Assembly (NCBI GenBank): GCA_023362775.1
Contig: JALMGJ010000018.1
Span: forward strand, 22,177,105 to 22,241,104
Length of the DNA stretch: 64,000 nt
From: Charina bottae
Lineage: Eukaryota > Chordata > Lepidosauria > Squamata > Charinaidae
Reading direction: 5' to 3'
Position numbers and translations under genes: made by a program. Below the pieces are notes generated by a model. The model was not told the DNA's origin. It did not search any database and saw only the letters and a program-made list of their open reading frames with translations. The stretch's first letter is position 1. Each line of letters starts with the position of its first letter. Positions 41,351 to 58,215 of the stretch are shown here, piece by piece.

Positions 41351-42050
41351 CGGACAACCCCCAAGGCCGGCCAGACTGCTCTTCCACCTGGGCGACCCTG
41401 CAGGAGACACAGGACCGGGCAGTCGCCCTGGCAGCGGAGGCGCAGCCCAGAAGGTGGCAAATGTGGTGGCAGTGCCCAAAGACTCCTGGAGCCACCCCCC
41501 GCCCCGCCCTGCCTGCCCCATCTCTTCGCTGGTAACAACGCAGCAGTGTTGAGCCCTGGCCGCGAGACCGGGAAGTAAAGGCCGGCCTTTCCCACAGGCC
41601 CTGTCAGAGAGCTGGGCAGTCTCCCCGGGGTCATGACCCCTCCGGGCCGTCGGGACTGGAGCGAATCCGAGGGTAAGGCAAAACAGTTGGCTCAGTTGGA
41701 AGAAATAACCGGCACTCTCAAGCATTCCCAAATGGAAGAGGCGATCCCGGTGTCCGTAGCACAATCTCTTGGAGGAAGGGAAGTGCCTGCTTGTTTATGT
41801 GCAGAGCAGAGGGCCCCCCCAGCCGGATTCCAGGATCTCCCTTTCTGGCACAGAAGAACCATTCTTGGGCAGACAGACCATCCTCTGCCACAATCAGCTA
41901 TTGCACAAGCTCTTCCACAAGCATGTGGAAGAAGTGTACAAGGGCAGACAAAGGTGTGCCTTTCTCTGCCATAGGTAGCTAGGTGGCCGTTTCATCCTGG
42001 GTCTGTGCTGGGCTGATGAGTGCCCCCAGGTCATTTGCTGAGCATCCCCT

Positions 42051-42150
42051 CTCTCTGTCTCATCTCTGTCTCTGTCTCTGTCTCTGTCTCATCTGTGTCT
42101 CATCTGTGTCTCTGTCTCTGTCTCATCTCTGTCTCTGTCTCTGTCTCTTT
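42051..42150. repeat. (TCTCTG)n with TCATCTG variants
   Basis: Pyrimidine-rich tandem repeat, about 100 bp, with interspersed CATCTGTGTCT units. Confidence 0.9.
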
Positions 42151-43244
42151 TTTGCCCGATTTCCTGCCAGGCTGGGAAACATGGCCTGAGCTGCTTCTCC
42201 TCCCCGGAGGCCAGCCATCTGTCACCTGGTCCTTAAGGCACCGCTGAGCCATTCCAAGGCAGCCTGAGACGTTCGAGGGCTGTGGGACGGGCTCTCCTTG
42301 AGGCCGACCTTGCCCCAAAGCCAGATTGTGAGCCAGGAAGCGTGGCCCCTGTGAAAGCCTTGGAACCCCAGCCGGCCCGGGATCTGCAGGGGGTGGACGA
42401 GGCATGTGGAGGGCAGGGGAGCTCACCACGAGGCCGGCTGAGGAGCAGGAGCCAACCCTGTGACCTCTCGCGTGTGGTGCGGGTGGGGAGGGAACAGGCA
42501 CAAACCCCACGTTTGTTCATGAATGTGCCTGGCCTCCGACGTGCGTCACTGCGGGGAACCGGCCAGCCAGCCGGAGCGTTCTGCTTTCCAAGGGACATTT
42601 CTGAAGAGCCCGGAATGCATGACGGCCTCAAAATCTGACGAACTCAGCCCAGAGCGGCACGTGGTGCCGGGGTGCGTGGCGGAGAATGGAGCTTTGTGTC
42701 TGTAGCGTTTTCGTCCTCCTTCGGCCCCAGTGCAGAGAAGGGCAACCCCTGGGCTCCAGGGTTGGGGTGAACCAGCTGACCAGCCATTTGGCAGAGCCCG
42801 AGTCCATTGGCTGCCCTTCCCTGAAACCGTCTTGCCTCCATCCTTCCATTGTGTCCATCTAGGCACAGGAAAGCTTCTAAGGTGAGATTGACCTGAACAG
42901 CAGGAGGATGGACTCTCTGCTGAAATCAGCTTCGTGCGGTCCCTGGGGCAGGGCCCTGCCTCCCTGCACTTTACAAAGACCCCCGTCCCGTCCCATCCCC
43001 CCACCATCAGGAGCCGCCTGCCTGCCTACCTGCCTGCCACAGATCTGGGTGGAGGGGATGGGCAGGGCCACGCTTCCAGCGCCGGGGGGGGGGGGCCTTG
43101 GGCAGATCAGTCCAACTGGGACACTTCTAAAAGCACAAATTAAAAGGCTCTCTCTGCCCCCCCCCCCCCAAGCATTGGGATGAGCCCAGTGATTGTGATT
43201 GCTTCTGCATTGGGGAGTGCTGATTTAGGGGTGATGGGGTTGTT

Positions 43245-43330
43245 TCGGATGCTATTTTTTACTCTGTTTGTTTTTATCGCTGTTGGTCGGAGCCACTCAG
43301 AGTTATGGTATATAGGATGGGCAGCCACAC
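43245..43330 (+). mobile_element. LINE 3'-tail remnant (CR1/L2 type)
   Basis: TTTTTATCGCTGTTGGTCGG, then GAGCCACTCAGAGTTATGG and GGATGGGCAGCC, resemble the conserved 3' end (GCCGCCCAGAGTC...GATGGGCGGC) of reptile CR1/L2 LINEs and their SINEs. It is diverged, so the family is uncertain. Confidence 0.45.
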
Positions 43331-44098
43331 CAGTCTTTTAAACAAACCAACAAACAAACCAACGGGGGACTAAGGCAGCCTAAAGATTCTGGGTTTTCTG
43401 CTTTCCACTAAAAGCGAAATGTCTCTTGAAGCAGTAGGTTCCTCCGTTGCTGGGTGCAACCAACGAGGAGAGAAAAGGTGGCTAAAAAGCTGCCGCCAAC
43501 GGGCTGGTTCCCGCTCCCCCGCCAAAGGCAGCCCGAGAGGGGGCTGTGCAGCGCCGGCCTCTTCCCCGCGATGGGAGATGGAAGGAAGCCCCCAGGCAAG
43601 GGCGGTCTTGCTGCCCCGCCTGCTTGGCAGCTGCCCGGCCCGGTTCGCCTGCCGCTGCAGACCCAGCGGGCCTTCAAGGGTGGCCGCGGAGAGGCCAGGC
43701 AGAGGCTGCTGACCCGGAGGGAGGGGAAGGCACCCTTCGGAGGCACGCTGAGGGAGAGGCCGAGCCACAGAAGGCTGGGATCCAGCGAGGGTTCCCGGGG
43801 AGGAGCCCCGCTCAGACCCCTTTCCTTCCTGGGCCCTTTCTTGGTCTCCCGCGGCAGCCAGCCGCTCTCTTCCCGAAGCCCAACCGGCCGAGCAGCGAGG
43901 CCTCCCGGGGAGCTGCTGGAGAGGAGAGAGCCGGCTCCCGGCCGGCTGCTTTCCCGCGGCCAGGTGCTGGCGAACAGCAACAAAGGAGGCGGGCAGGGAT
44001 GCCGCGCGGGCTGCTTTGAGCGCCGGGAGGGAGGCAAAGCGGGATACAAATCTAACCAAGCCATCCATCACTAAAATAAAAAAGGGCGCCTGGATTTC

Positions 44099-45029
44099 AG
44101 CGCATGCGCGCACGCTCTGAATCCGAGGATCTGTGCACGGAGTCGACGCGTGGAACAATCCACGTGAATCCCTCTTCCAACGGCCGCCTCGCAAATCCAA
44201 AGCAGAGCTGGGCCGGGCCAGGCCAGGCCAGCCGATCCCGGGCTCTCCTCCGCTGCGCCGGCGACCGGGGAGCGCGGCTGGATTCCGGGTGCGCCCGGAG
44301 GCTCTCCGCGTGGGGGTCGTTCCCTTTTCCTCCCCGGAACGCACTGCTGGCTTCGGACGGCCAGTCTTGGCTTCCCACGGACTCCAGCCGGGTCCTCGCC
44401 TCCCGCTGCCCGGGCCCGGGCTGCTGCTCCGCGCTAATGGGGAGGACGGCGCGGCGCCGCTCTTGGGCTGAACCCGCGGCGGGGCCGGCGGGCGGCCGGG
44501 TAGGCGGCCGGGCCTCCGGGTAGCCTCCCCAGTCCGGAGGGGCTCCGACGGACGCGCTTGGCCGCGGATCCGTCCCCTCCGGCAAGAGGAGAGCAAGGCC
44601 GCCTCTCGCGGCCCAAGGAAGGGCAAGGGCGGCGGCGGCGGCGGCTGGGCTGGGCCGGGCTGCCGGGGGAGGGAGAGGGAGGAGGCGGGGAGCGTGTCGT
44701 CAACCAGCCGGGGGAGGGCCTGCCGAGGCTCCCGCGAATAAAAGCGGGCCAGGTCGCGGGGGCGACGGGGAGAGCGAGGCGTCGTCGTGCGGAGGGGCCA
44801 GGGCAGCGCGGAAGCGTCGCTTTCCGGCCAAGCCGCCGCCTGCTCCGGGAAGACGCCCACGACCCTCGCCGGCCGCTGTCCCGCCGCCGCCGTCCCGCCT
44901 GGATGCACTTGGCGCGGAGGGCGACGCGGGGCTGCAAGCGGAGGCGGGCGCACGAGGCTGCGGCGTGAGCGACTCTTCCCGGCCTCGGAGACCTCGCGTC
45001 CGCCGCCCAGAGGAGCCGCTGCCGGAAAG
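44099..45029 (+). promoter_or_regulatory. CpG island: likely KCTD12-like promoter and non-coding first exon
   Basis: A large CpG island spans about 43.5-45.5 kb. It contains a perfect NRF1 palindrome GCGCATGCGC at 44100-44109, a TATA-like AATAAAAG at 44737-44744, and a splice donor AAAG|GTGGGC at 45030. The coding exon downstream opens with a clear acceptor (TTTCTTTTCCAG ending at 48084), so a non-coding first exon must exist upstream; this island is the best candidate. The exact start site is inferred. Confidence 0.5.
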
Positions 45030-48988
<3,959 letters not shown>

Positions 48989-49328
48989 CCCTTGGGCCCA
49001 AAAGCCCAAAGGCACCAATCCTCCATGCTCTGCTGCCGCTGCTGCCGCCGCCACCACCGTTTTCATGCAACGCCCTCCAACCTCAAGTCTCCTTCCTTCC
49101 ATGTTTCCAACCAGAACCCCAGCAGCTCCCGAGTGGCCCCAACCCTTCTTCCCGCAGTAGCTCGCAGCCGCCCTGGATCGTGGACTCGGCTGCTGCTGTG
49201 GGAGGGGGACAACGCTCCTGGCCCTGGGGGGGTGGGGGGGGTCTGCAGGATTATGTAGCGATCCTGTGCAGGGTGGAGATGGGGGTGGCGTTATTGCTGG
49301 CCTCGCAGGAGGACTTGGTTGGTCTTGC

Positions 49329-49334
49329 AATAAA
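49329..49334 (+). other. Candidate poly(A) signal, KCTD12-like gene
   Basis: AATAAA 341 bases after the stop codon. A second one lies at 50067-50072, so alternative 3' ends are possible. Confidence 0.5.
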
Positions 49335-51015
49335 GGCAGTTGGGGAAGGACCCTGACCGGGTGCGAGGGTGCTCGCCGGGCCCTTCTACCGCCAGCACTT
49401 TCGCCGTCGCCTCCTTGAGCGGCTGCATCCCTCGGGTGCCGGTGCTTTTGAACGGCAGGGGAGCCAGAAGCATCCAGCCCTCCTATCCCCACCCAGCACA
49501 ACTCAATGCCCCCATTTCCATTGATTGGAGCGGGGGGAGGCTGCAACCTAGGCGCCCAGTTTGGGGAGGTGCCGGAGGGCACAGGTGCAGCGGAGTCTTT
49601 GCACTCAGAAAGCCTCGGGCTCAGTTTCTAAAGGGCCATCTATACTTTCTGTTGCAAGTAAGAAGAGTCGGGGGGCGTGCACGGTGCATGCCCACAACCC
49701 AGCATACAAGCAGGGCATGTCCGTGAACCTGGGGATGCTGCAGTGGGGGGAGTAGTGGTGTCTTGCAGAGGCCATGTTAGGGTTGTAGAAAGCCTTTGCA
49801 TCAAGTCAGCTTTTTGCTCCTAGATGGAAGGAAGGCAGGCCGTCGCGGGTGGGGCGGGGGCAGAGCCCCCACGCGCTTAAAAGGCTGCCTTTGAGTGTTG
49901 TGGCAAGTGGAATTCTCAAGTGCCCAAAGCCGTGGCGTTGAGTTTCAGAGGTGGGAAGAAAAGGTCCAAAGGAGAATGTTGTCCAACGCGGAGACCAGCG
50001 TAGCTCTGCACTGTACAGTACTTTGGGCCCGGGTCGACACTTCGGCAGGACCAGGGGGCCATGCATAATAAAGGAACGAAACAGATGTTCATGCCTGTCT
50101 CCTCCTTAACAGATCAGGGATGCCCCGGTGGGATAGGATGCTATTTGCCGAAGGCAGCAGGTGAGTCAGAGATACTTTGCAGGAAGAATGCCTTTTCCCA
50201 CTCCTGCCACGGAAATATCCGGGGGGTTGCCGTGGCATCCTTTCCTTCAGGAATGGCCTGATCGCCTGAGTCTACGGAGGTCATCAAAGAGCCCGGGGCA
50301 CTCTCTCTGCCTAACATCAGTAGAAAGCTGGTAGCTCACCTTGACAAGTAGGTCCAGAACATCTACTTGACGCATATGGGGGGTGACCCATGTCCCAGGA
50401 GCAGAATGCCCGAGAGTCGGGGCAGGACACGTACAGGAGAGGCGGAACGACCAGGAGGCCTCGGGCAACAAGGCAGCTACAAGGGGTACATTCTCGCAAC
50501 GTGCTCAGACTAGTTGCTGCATTCACCTGTTTTCAGCGTTCACACACTACATGGAAGAATAATTAACCACAAAATGCTAAGCCATGAAAAACAAACCCCG
50601 CCCTGGGCAACGGCATCTGCTAACTCGGAGGTGCCCGCGGGGGGGCCTGGGGTTGCAGCAGCGCCTCCTTTGGGGCCTGAGCCTCCCTGCCCTCCGCAAG
50701 TGGGAGGGGGCCAGCCGTTTGGACAACCCCCCTACTGGATCCAAGGTTGCCCTCTGGGATGGAGAGAGGCTCCTCTTCTCCAGGAGGGCCCTGGTACCCC
50801 ATGGGAGGGCCCTTTCCGGGGTGGGGACACCGCAGGCTCCCTTCCGTTGGTCAGGAGGAGGAGCAGCAGCTGCCGCCCCCAGAGGCGGCCTTGTTCTGCC
50901 TGCTGGGCTCTGGCAGCCAAGGGTCTGCGGGAGAGGTTGGCCTTTCCGGCCTCTTCCCCTCCCCGGCTCTTTTTCTAGCTAGGTAAGTGTCGCCCAAGGA
51001 GGGGTTACTTTAACC

Positions 51016-51085
51016 CAGTGTTTCTCAGCCGTGGCAACTCTCAGATGGGTGGACTTCAACTCCCAGAATTCCTCAGCCAGCCATA
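51016..51085 (+). mobile_element. Half of a hAT-like MITE (same family as 3051-3171)
   Basis: CAGTGTTTCTCAGCCGTGGC, then AACTCCCAGAATTCCTCAGC, match the left end and interior of the 3051 element. The right end is missing. Confidence 0.65.
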
Positions 51086-54000
51086 ACCCTCTGCCTGTCT
51101 GAACCTGAGGTCCGGCCTGGGCCCTTGTCAGCCGGAGGGCTGGGTAGATCCGAGTTCTCCAGGAAGGTCATCTGAATTCCCAGCTTGGATAACTTATTTG
51201 CAAAACTTCCCAGTGATACTTGGCATTGTCCTCCCCTACAGCTTCAGCGCATTGGCTTTCAGGACCGCCACTGCAGTTAGAACAGTATTTGTGGGGGTGG
51301 GTAGAAAAGAAATTGGCGCCAGAGGGAGGCCTTTGCCCGGCGGCGTCTCCTGCTGCATGATTAAAGGCCTTGCTTGGGCTATTCAGGGTCCCCACTGCGG
51401 GGACGAGAGGAGGAGGATGTGGCACAGGGAAGGGAAGGGAAGGGAAGCCCCCCCCCCAGTTCTTATGTGCTTCCCTTCAGCTGTCTCCCTGGCTGCCTTG
51501 CCTTGGCCACAGGATACAAATCCACGGGGCGAGGAAGGAGGGCCGCAGGCCCAAAGCCCGCATTTCATACAGGAGCCCGCATATCCCCCAAGCTCTGATC
51601 TGGAAGAACTGCCAGCCTGCCAGAGCCCTTGCGGCCACAAAAGGCAGCCCCCCTTCCGGCAGATCCGCTGCAGTGGCTGGGATGTGCAGCCTGACGTCAG
51701 GAGAGCTCCAGGCTGCTTCTTCTGGCTGCTCTTTGTCTTTGCCGGCAGCGCTTTCCCCCCAAGATGGCTCTTGTGGGAATCCGCAAGAGTTGGATTCCGG
51801 GCGGGGAACCTCGGGTGCCAGATGTATTGCCCAGCTGTGCAGGGGCTGCTAAGCTACACTGCAGAGGTGCTTCCAGGTAGCAGCTTCCTGCAAGACAGTG
51901 GCGGGTCCCTCCCTCCCTCCCTCCTTCCCCAGGGGGCTTTTGTCATAAGAGAAAGATGGGGAAAGCAGCGGAAGTGTATAGACAGGCAATGACTGGCAGA
52001 AAGAACATACTGAATTGTCCCTCCCGTGTGCAAAGAGGATGTGTGTGTGTGTTTTCCTGCTCAAGAGGCCCCGCCAATCCTGGAGGGTGGGGGGCACGTG
52101 GGCATCGGCAGTAGTTGCATCAACCCGAGCTGCCCAGATTGATGGGATCCGCTGCCAACTGCAATGTGCTCCCTACCACCCCTGCATTGGCTGGGCCTCT
52201 TGAGCAGCAAAATGCCGCCCATCCTCTGCCCAAGAAAGGGGCCTGGGGGCGGATCTGGGGGGAAGGATCCTACCACAGGTAGTGTAGAGATTAAGGAGGA
52301 TGACCTGAATGGAGAGATGCAGGAAGCGTTACTAGGCCAAGGGGGCTAAAGCATTTTTTGAGTCTGGAACGTTTATGGTGAGAAGCTGCTCAGATGCCTG
52401 GGAGGTGCAGCACAATAGACTTGCAAGATTCTCCTCTTAGAGCCAGTCTCGGTCAAAGTAGTCTTAGCCTTCCTGTGGAGCTGATCTCCCGGTCTGCTCT
52501 ACCTGGGGGGGGGGGCAGCAGGCCATTTCAGCAGCCCAGCTGGCTGGGATTCCGACAAAGGACCCTTTCAAACTTGGGGGCCAGCAGTGATGCCCTCCAG
52601 GGCAGGCAGGCCAGCTGGCCAGCTGTGGCCCCCCTCAGGAAGTAGCAATGTCCTTCTGAGGTGTCCCATGTTCTCCCGTGTTCATCCGTCTCTCAGGCTG
52701 TGTTCACAAAAAGGGAAATAAATAAACTGAAGGCACCTCAGAGGGCAAAGCACATTTAAAAAGAAACATACTGCTGTAGACAAACCAAAACCCACAAAGC
52801 AGCAGAGTACAAAACACGACAACAGCACTCCTCTTCCTGCCCAGAGGCTGCCCCCCATCAGGTGCGATGAAAGCGGCAGAGGTTGGACTGCGGGGGCCCC
52901 CAGTGCGCTCTTTGGGTCGCATCCCCAGCTGCTGCCCCACCGCCCGGAGACGGTGCCAGGACCACCCAGGCCTCCCCTCCGCCCCCCCCAAAGACTGGCC
53001 AGACGTGGCGGTGGAGGGGAACGGCTGCAGTTTAGAGCCGGGATGGCCGTGCTGAGAGAGAGCGCCTTCAGCGGAAGAAGAGATGGACCCCTCCACAACG
53101 ATCAACAAACGGTGTGGGAAAAGCAGGAGGAAGCGTAGCTCCACTTTATTCCTGTAGCCACGATGGGGCCATGATTGAACTCAACGGAAAAGGTAGAACT
53201 GCATGTGCCCAGCATCTTTCCTTGATGGGTTTGAAGGGGAAAATCATCAGGGCTCCCAAATTCCTTTGGGAATGTAGAAGCATTGGAAAGAATGGAAAGG
53301 CACGGGAGGGGGGGGGAGCACTATGCTGTGACCACCCAAACACCTTTAAGTCCAGGGCCGAAATCAATCTCGCTGCCCACTGGAGGGTCCCTTCCATTCC
53401 CTCTGTGTCCCTCTTGCTCGCTTGCGCTCTCGGAAGGGGCAGGACTCAGCAGCCGGCGACGCCCCTGCCTCGTTGTGCACAGAGATGGCGGCTGCTATCA
53501 AGTGCACTCTGGAACAGCTGGAGACCCGCCCCCTTCCTTCTTCCCTCACAGCTGCTGCCAAAGGTGAAAAAGGGCTCTGCACTTGACCCGCTGGGGTGCA
53601 ACTGCCATGCCGGTGAAGCGCAGGGACGGAAGCCCAGGTGCCCCCTTTGCGGGACCTGGACGGCCCTACCTGGCCCCCAAAGAAACAAGGGAAATGAAAT
53701 TTATTTGGTGGCAGGAAACAGTTCTTGTAGTTTCAAGGGACCCATGCGCCAAGGAGAATGATCTCCTCTCTGATCCTGAATAATCCTGACCAACATTAGC
53801 CTGGCCTATTGAGAGAGAACGTACAAAGCCTGCAGCCTGCTCTGTGGCACCAGCCCACGAGAGTGTTTGGGTCCTGGCAGCGCCTGTTTGTTGGCATGGA
53901 TTGCAAAGTCCCCCATCACTGAAAGCCTGCCCACGCTCCTCTGGGAGCAAAGATCCAGAAATCGCGAAGAATCTCTGGAAGCTTCATTTGTTGACCTTCT

Positions 54001-55125
54001 TGTGGCTTGGAGACCTTGGAAGTTAAGATGGAATAAAATCTCTCCTTTCTCATACGCCAGACCATGTAGAGCGACTCCAGCTGGATTTTGAAACTTCTGT
54101 GGCTAATCTCTGCCTGTTATGACAGTGGCCATTTTACTTTTTCCACATGTGAACGCTTGGATCTATGACGCACTGAGAGAGTGCTTCCTTTCCCCCTGCA
54201 AATTAAAAAAAATCCCCAGATTTTGCTCAAAGGGCTCTACTAGAATGGGCCCAGTTTCCGTCCAGGCTCTTGCTTCTTCAGCTGGACCGCTCCTGGCCCT
54301 TTGGAGCTCCCAGCTCAATGCTCCTCCTTTGCCCAACAGGAACACCAGCAGAGCTTCTAGAGGTGTCCACTCACTCCCAGAAAGCCAGGCCTGAAGTTCT
54401 GCGTTTTGGCTGTCAAGAGGGCTGACGCAGCTTCCAGGAGCATTTGATGAACACCAGGACTTCCTATTTTGCCAAGTGGCTGTTCCAGCCGCCCGGATGT
54501 TAGCCGGATTAATAGGCCGGACCCTGCTTCTCTGAGGTGTGCTGTGACAGACCGTTCCACGGCCTCTGCTTTGCGTTAAAGAAACTGGACCTGTCAGGAG
54601 TCAGCCAAAGTTCACCAGCTCTTGCTCATGATTCATCTCCTCTCATGTGTTCCAGACGACAAATGTGGCGGCAGAAACTTGTTTGTGTCGGGCTTGACTT
54701 GGCCACTTTTGTTAGTACATTGTGACTCAGGCCAGGATAATGCTACAGCCACTTTCTATAAAATGTGATTTCTGAGGAGATGGGGTGTAGCCCGCTGCAA
54801 AGCAAATTGTGGAAGATGCCCCAGGAACGGTTGGTAAACAAACAGCCACTAAAGACTTCTCCTTCTCTGTTTATCCAAGGATTGTGGAGAAGAAACCAGC
54901 CTTGGTCTAAAAAAGCATCTGTGGTTGGTCTCCAGTTGAGTTCTTCCTTTCTAGACAATAATCCAGTAATTGCAGACCAAGGAGAGGGGGTTTATTTGCT
55001 ATGGGGCTCAGCAAAGGCCACGGCGCTCAGACAGGCAGATTGGAGGGGAAATGTCTCAGTCTGTGGCCTCACCATCTTTAATCACTGGACTTGCACAGCA
55101 GCCAAGTTTTCCTCCAGCCATGTCT

Positions 55126-55189
55126 AGTAATAATAATTAAATAAAAATAAGTAAGTAAATAAGTAAAAATAAGTAAATAAAATAAAAAG
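55126..55189. repeat. A-rich simple repeat (AATA/AAGTAAAT)
   Basis: Degenerate AATAAA/AAGTAAAT tandem units, possibly the end of an old retroelement. Confidence 0.85.
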
Positions 55190-56136
55190 TCACACAATCC
55201 CAGCTGAGTCTATTTGGATAGAATCGCCTTATCAGGAGGGCATTGCATGACATCTAAAAAGTAGGGCAAGCTCTCGAATTCCAGGCTCCAGCAGAGACAG
55301 TAATGATGTGTTAAGGACAGAAACATAGAAGGTATAGGCTTCCAGGAAAGCATTGGTTTTGCTAAAATGCCAAAATTAAAACAAAAGTCCTGCCTAAAAG
55401 CACACTGTATTTGAGAAGTTGAAACCACACCTTTGCTAATGGTCCCAAGAGGTCTCGTTTCTCTTGGCTGAAATTATTCCATGGCCCCCTTCAAAATATT
55501 GCTCAATGCACTCTACGTTGCTTCTAGTCCTAATGCTAAAAATTCAGGACCCTTCCAGATGCAAAGGGACACATTCCTTTTCCTAATAATAAAAAATGGG
55601 GAAAGGGTTGGGAAACGCAGGGAGGTTCCAAATGGGTGTGATGGGCATCCGGGCTGCCTGTTTAATTCCAAGAATAAAGCGAGGCAACTGCACAATAAAA
55701 GCCCCCCCGAAGCCCCCAAACACCAGTCCAGGCAGCCGAGGATCAAACAAGAGTAGGTGGTTTGTGGGAGTGGGGCGAAGGATGACTTGGGCCTATCATA
55801 ACCGTGCAGGAGTCCCCCCAAATGTCCCACATTCATCCCTCCTTGTGCAACTCCCGTTTTTGAACTTTAGGGACCGCAAGGCTGCAAAACGATGGGCAGT
55901 TCTGGATGGAATTCCAAGAGTTTGCAGATGGCTGAACTGCTATTTGCTGGAGGGCAGGGCAAGCTGGTGCCCTGGGGTGCCAGGCCCGGGGGGCACCTGC
56001 GACTTGGCAGATTTTGAGCTCCTCATCTTTAGTTCTCCAGGGTGCTTCTGACCTATTCCCAGGTGAAGCCAGAGGACTCTCAAAGCCAACATTTGAGGAG
56101 AGTTGAAGAACCCTAATGTGAGGCAGAGGGATTTTA

Positions 56137-56195
56137 TTTATTGGATTTATATTACCACCCGTCTTCTCCACAAGGAGAACTACGGCAGGATGGGA
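56137..56195 (-). mobile_element. LINE 3'-tail remnant, minus strand
   Basis: TTTTATTTATTGGATTTATATTACCACCC resembles the reverse complement of reptile CR1/L2 tails (GGGTGGTATATAAATCC...AATAAA). Short and diverged. Confidence 0.45.
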
Positions 56196-56864
56196 TTGAA
56201 ATGTAAAGGTCTCCCTTAAGCCCCTTCTCTGGTTACTGCTGGTCCCAAAGAGAGAAGCAAGCGGCATTTCAATTATGCTGCCAAGGGCTCCCTAGAGAGA
56301 TGTTCAAAACCAGCGAGTTCTCAGAGACTTCTGCCATCTCCCACTACAGACCAGTGAACTCCATGCTGGATCTCAGCGGGACGGCTGCTGGTCAGCCTCC
56401 CCCTTCCCCAAGCAGCTGCCTGAGCTGTAGATCTCCTGTGCCCCGTTCCTGAGGTGCCCGCTCTGCTTCTTGAAAACCTTTCCCAGAGTTGGGCCCTTGG
56501 CCAAGCCACAAATGGCATTACACGAAGGTTACAGGGTGGTGGCGGGGAGCGGCATGTGGAGACGGAGATGCCAAGCAGAGTTAAATTTAGACTTTGAATA
56601 CTGAAATCGCAGTGGCTCCTTTTTGGGAGGGAGGCGCTCCCTGGAAGGAGGCGGGCAAGAACCTCTGCCCCAGAGGAGGGAGCTTTCCCATGGCCTAAAA
56701 TGTTGTGCTTGCCACGTAGGGTTGTGGTTTGGGAGATATGCACACAACCACTTGTTTATTCCAGAAGGCTATTTTAAGGTCCAAGGCCCTTCACCGCTAT
56801 TAGTGCGTAAAAACCTTGCCAGAAGACGGCATTTCAGAAGGCATCTGAATCAGGAAGTTTAATC

Positions 56865-56908
56865 ATCCATCCATCCGTCCATCCATCCATCCATCCATCC
56901 ATCCATCC
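56865..56908. repeat. (ATCC)n microsatellite
   Basis: About 11 tetranucleotide units with one CGTC variant. Confidence 0.95.
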
Positions 56909-57050
56909 CCTATTGCTGGTGATGAAGATGAAGATGACGTCAGTGGCAGCCCATCCAAGTGCGCAGGACCTCAGCTAAGAGGCATTAGGCCTGTCTTGGA
57001 GGCACTTCTGAAAGAGTTGCTGGGAGACTTTCTGGAATGCCTGGATCCCC

Positions 57051-57092
57051 GCGAGATTCAGATTTTTTTGGGAGGTGGCCTTCTGGATGCAG
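57051..57092 (+). repeat. Direct repeat copy 1 (pair with 57861-57901)
   Basis: GCGAGATTCAGATTTTTT followed by a G-rich stretch and CCTTCTGGATGCAG. It matches 57861-57901 with three or four differences, 810 bases apart. Confidence 0.85.
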
Positions 57093-57860
57093 AGAGTTTG
57101 TGATGGGGACCTCCCAGTGTGAATTCCTGCGCACTGTTTAGAGCCCTATTGGACTAAAGGGCCACAGAAATCTTATAAATAAAGAAGAGAGGATCAGTTG
57201 CATTCGATGTCTCAAAAGCAGCTGCAGAAATGGTTCAGCTCCAGATTCACAACAGTGGGTGGGGCATATGAGGCGGGCGGGGCATAGAAAGGAAGTGGGT
57301 GGAGTCACAGTGAAGGTGGAAGCGCGTCACCGTCACCACCTTGTTTTGGCCATGCAGGGCCATGACGGTGCTCAAGGCGGCTGGCCGAGGGCTGTTCCTC
57401 TTGGGGCCTGGGGTCCCCCATCTTCTCTCTCTCTCCCCCTCCCCCATTGCTTGTGGGGGGTTCCGCCCGCTCCACCTGAGGAAAGGAGGCAAAGGAGAGA
57501 AGAACCACCACATCTCTGCTTCTCCAAGGGCCGGATCCATCAGCCACCTGGAAAATGAGGCTCAGGTGCCCCAGGCACTCAGCGGCCCGTTCAGCTTCTG
57601 GGAGGCCAGCCCTCCTCCTGCCTGCCTCTCTTCTAGTTCTCTGACTGGGTGGGGAAAGTCCTCCACGCAGCACTGCCCCCCCCCCAGTCTTTTAGATCTT
57701 TCCTAAGCGCTGCCAGAGCGCCGGGGGGGGGGGCGGTTCCTTGGCCCGCTGAGCAGCTGCTGGGCAGAAGAGAAAGCGCCAGGCCAGCTGGGAGGCGGGA
57801 GGCCGGAGGGGGCCAGCCACGAAGCCATCCTGCAAAGGTTTGCCTGCCTGGAGAGGCCCA

Positions 57861-57901
57861 GCGAGATTCAGATTTTTTGGGGGGTGACCTTCTGGATGCA
57901 G
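57861..57901 (+). repeat. Direct repeat copy 2 (pair with 57051-57092)
   Basis: Second copy of the roughly 42-bp unit. The flanks do not match, so only the unit itself is duplicated or dispersed. Confidence 0.85.
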
Positions 57902-58084
57902 CTCCTCTCTTGAAAGGGCCCCGCCAGGGGCTCCCATGCCACGCTTGGAAAGGTGCCTTCCTTCCGATGCCAGGAGGTGAACTCCAGAGATTCAGAAAAT
58001 GAAGGGGATAAATCCCCCCCCCGTTGTATTTTCTTACCTCCCCTAATACAGAAGGTATAGGAAGAAAATTAGCTACCACAAGGT

Positions 58085-58215
58085 TGCCCCACACATTTGT
58101 GCAGTCGTGTCCGACTCTAGGGGCCGGTGCTCATCTCCGTTTGTTAGCCGAAGAGCCAGCGTTGTCCGAAGACGCTTCCACGGTCATGTGGCCGGCATGA
58201 CGCGCGCGAAACGCT
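58085..58215 (-). mobile_element. BovB-tailed repeat fragment
   Basis: GTCGTGTCCGACTCT at 58104-58118 is the reverse complement of the BovB 3' motif AGAGTCGGACACGAC at about 60.8 kb. It is followed by GCCGAAGAGCCAGCGTTGTC and GGTCATGTGGCCGGCATGAC, a combination I recall as common in squamate repeats. It borders the CpG island at 58.2 kb. Confidence 0.6.

Larger units (their letters stand above)
35400..43240. other. Long stretch without a recognisable gene
   Basis: Mixed-composition sequence between the centrin and KCTD12-like genes. Open frames up to about 310 codons occur only in GC-rich parts and show no domain. It holds a 22-base G run (39539-39560), a CpG island at 40.6-41.3 kb and a TCTCTG-type repeat near 42.1 kb. 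No RNA gene was recognised. Confidence 0.55.
49335..58080. other. Long stretch without a recognisable gene
   Basis: Unique sequence with scattered repeats (listed separately) and a second AATAAA at 50067. Open frames are short or compositional and none resembles a known protein. Confidence 0.55.

Noticed and set aside
40563..41495. 310-codon minus-strand frame
   Set aside because: Inside the orphan CpG island. Low-complexity product, with no splice or homology support.
43370..44953. 527-codon open frame on the minus strand
   Set aside because: Lies in the CpG island. The product is Pro/Arg/Gly/Ala-rich with no domain, and the frame is long only because GC-rich DNA has few stops.
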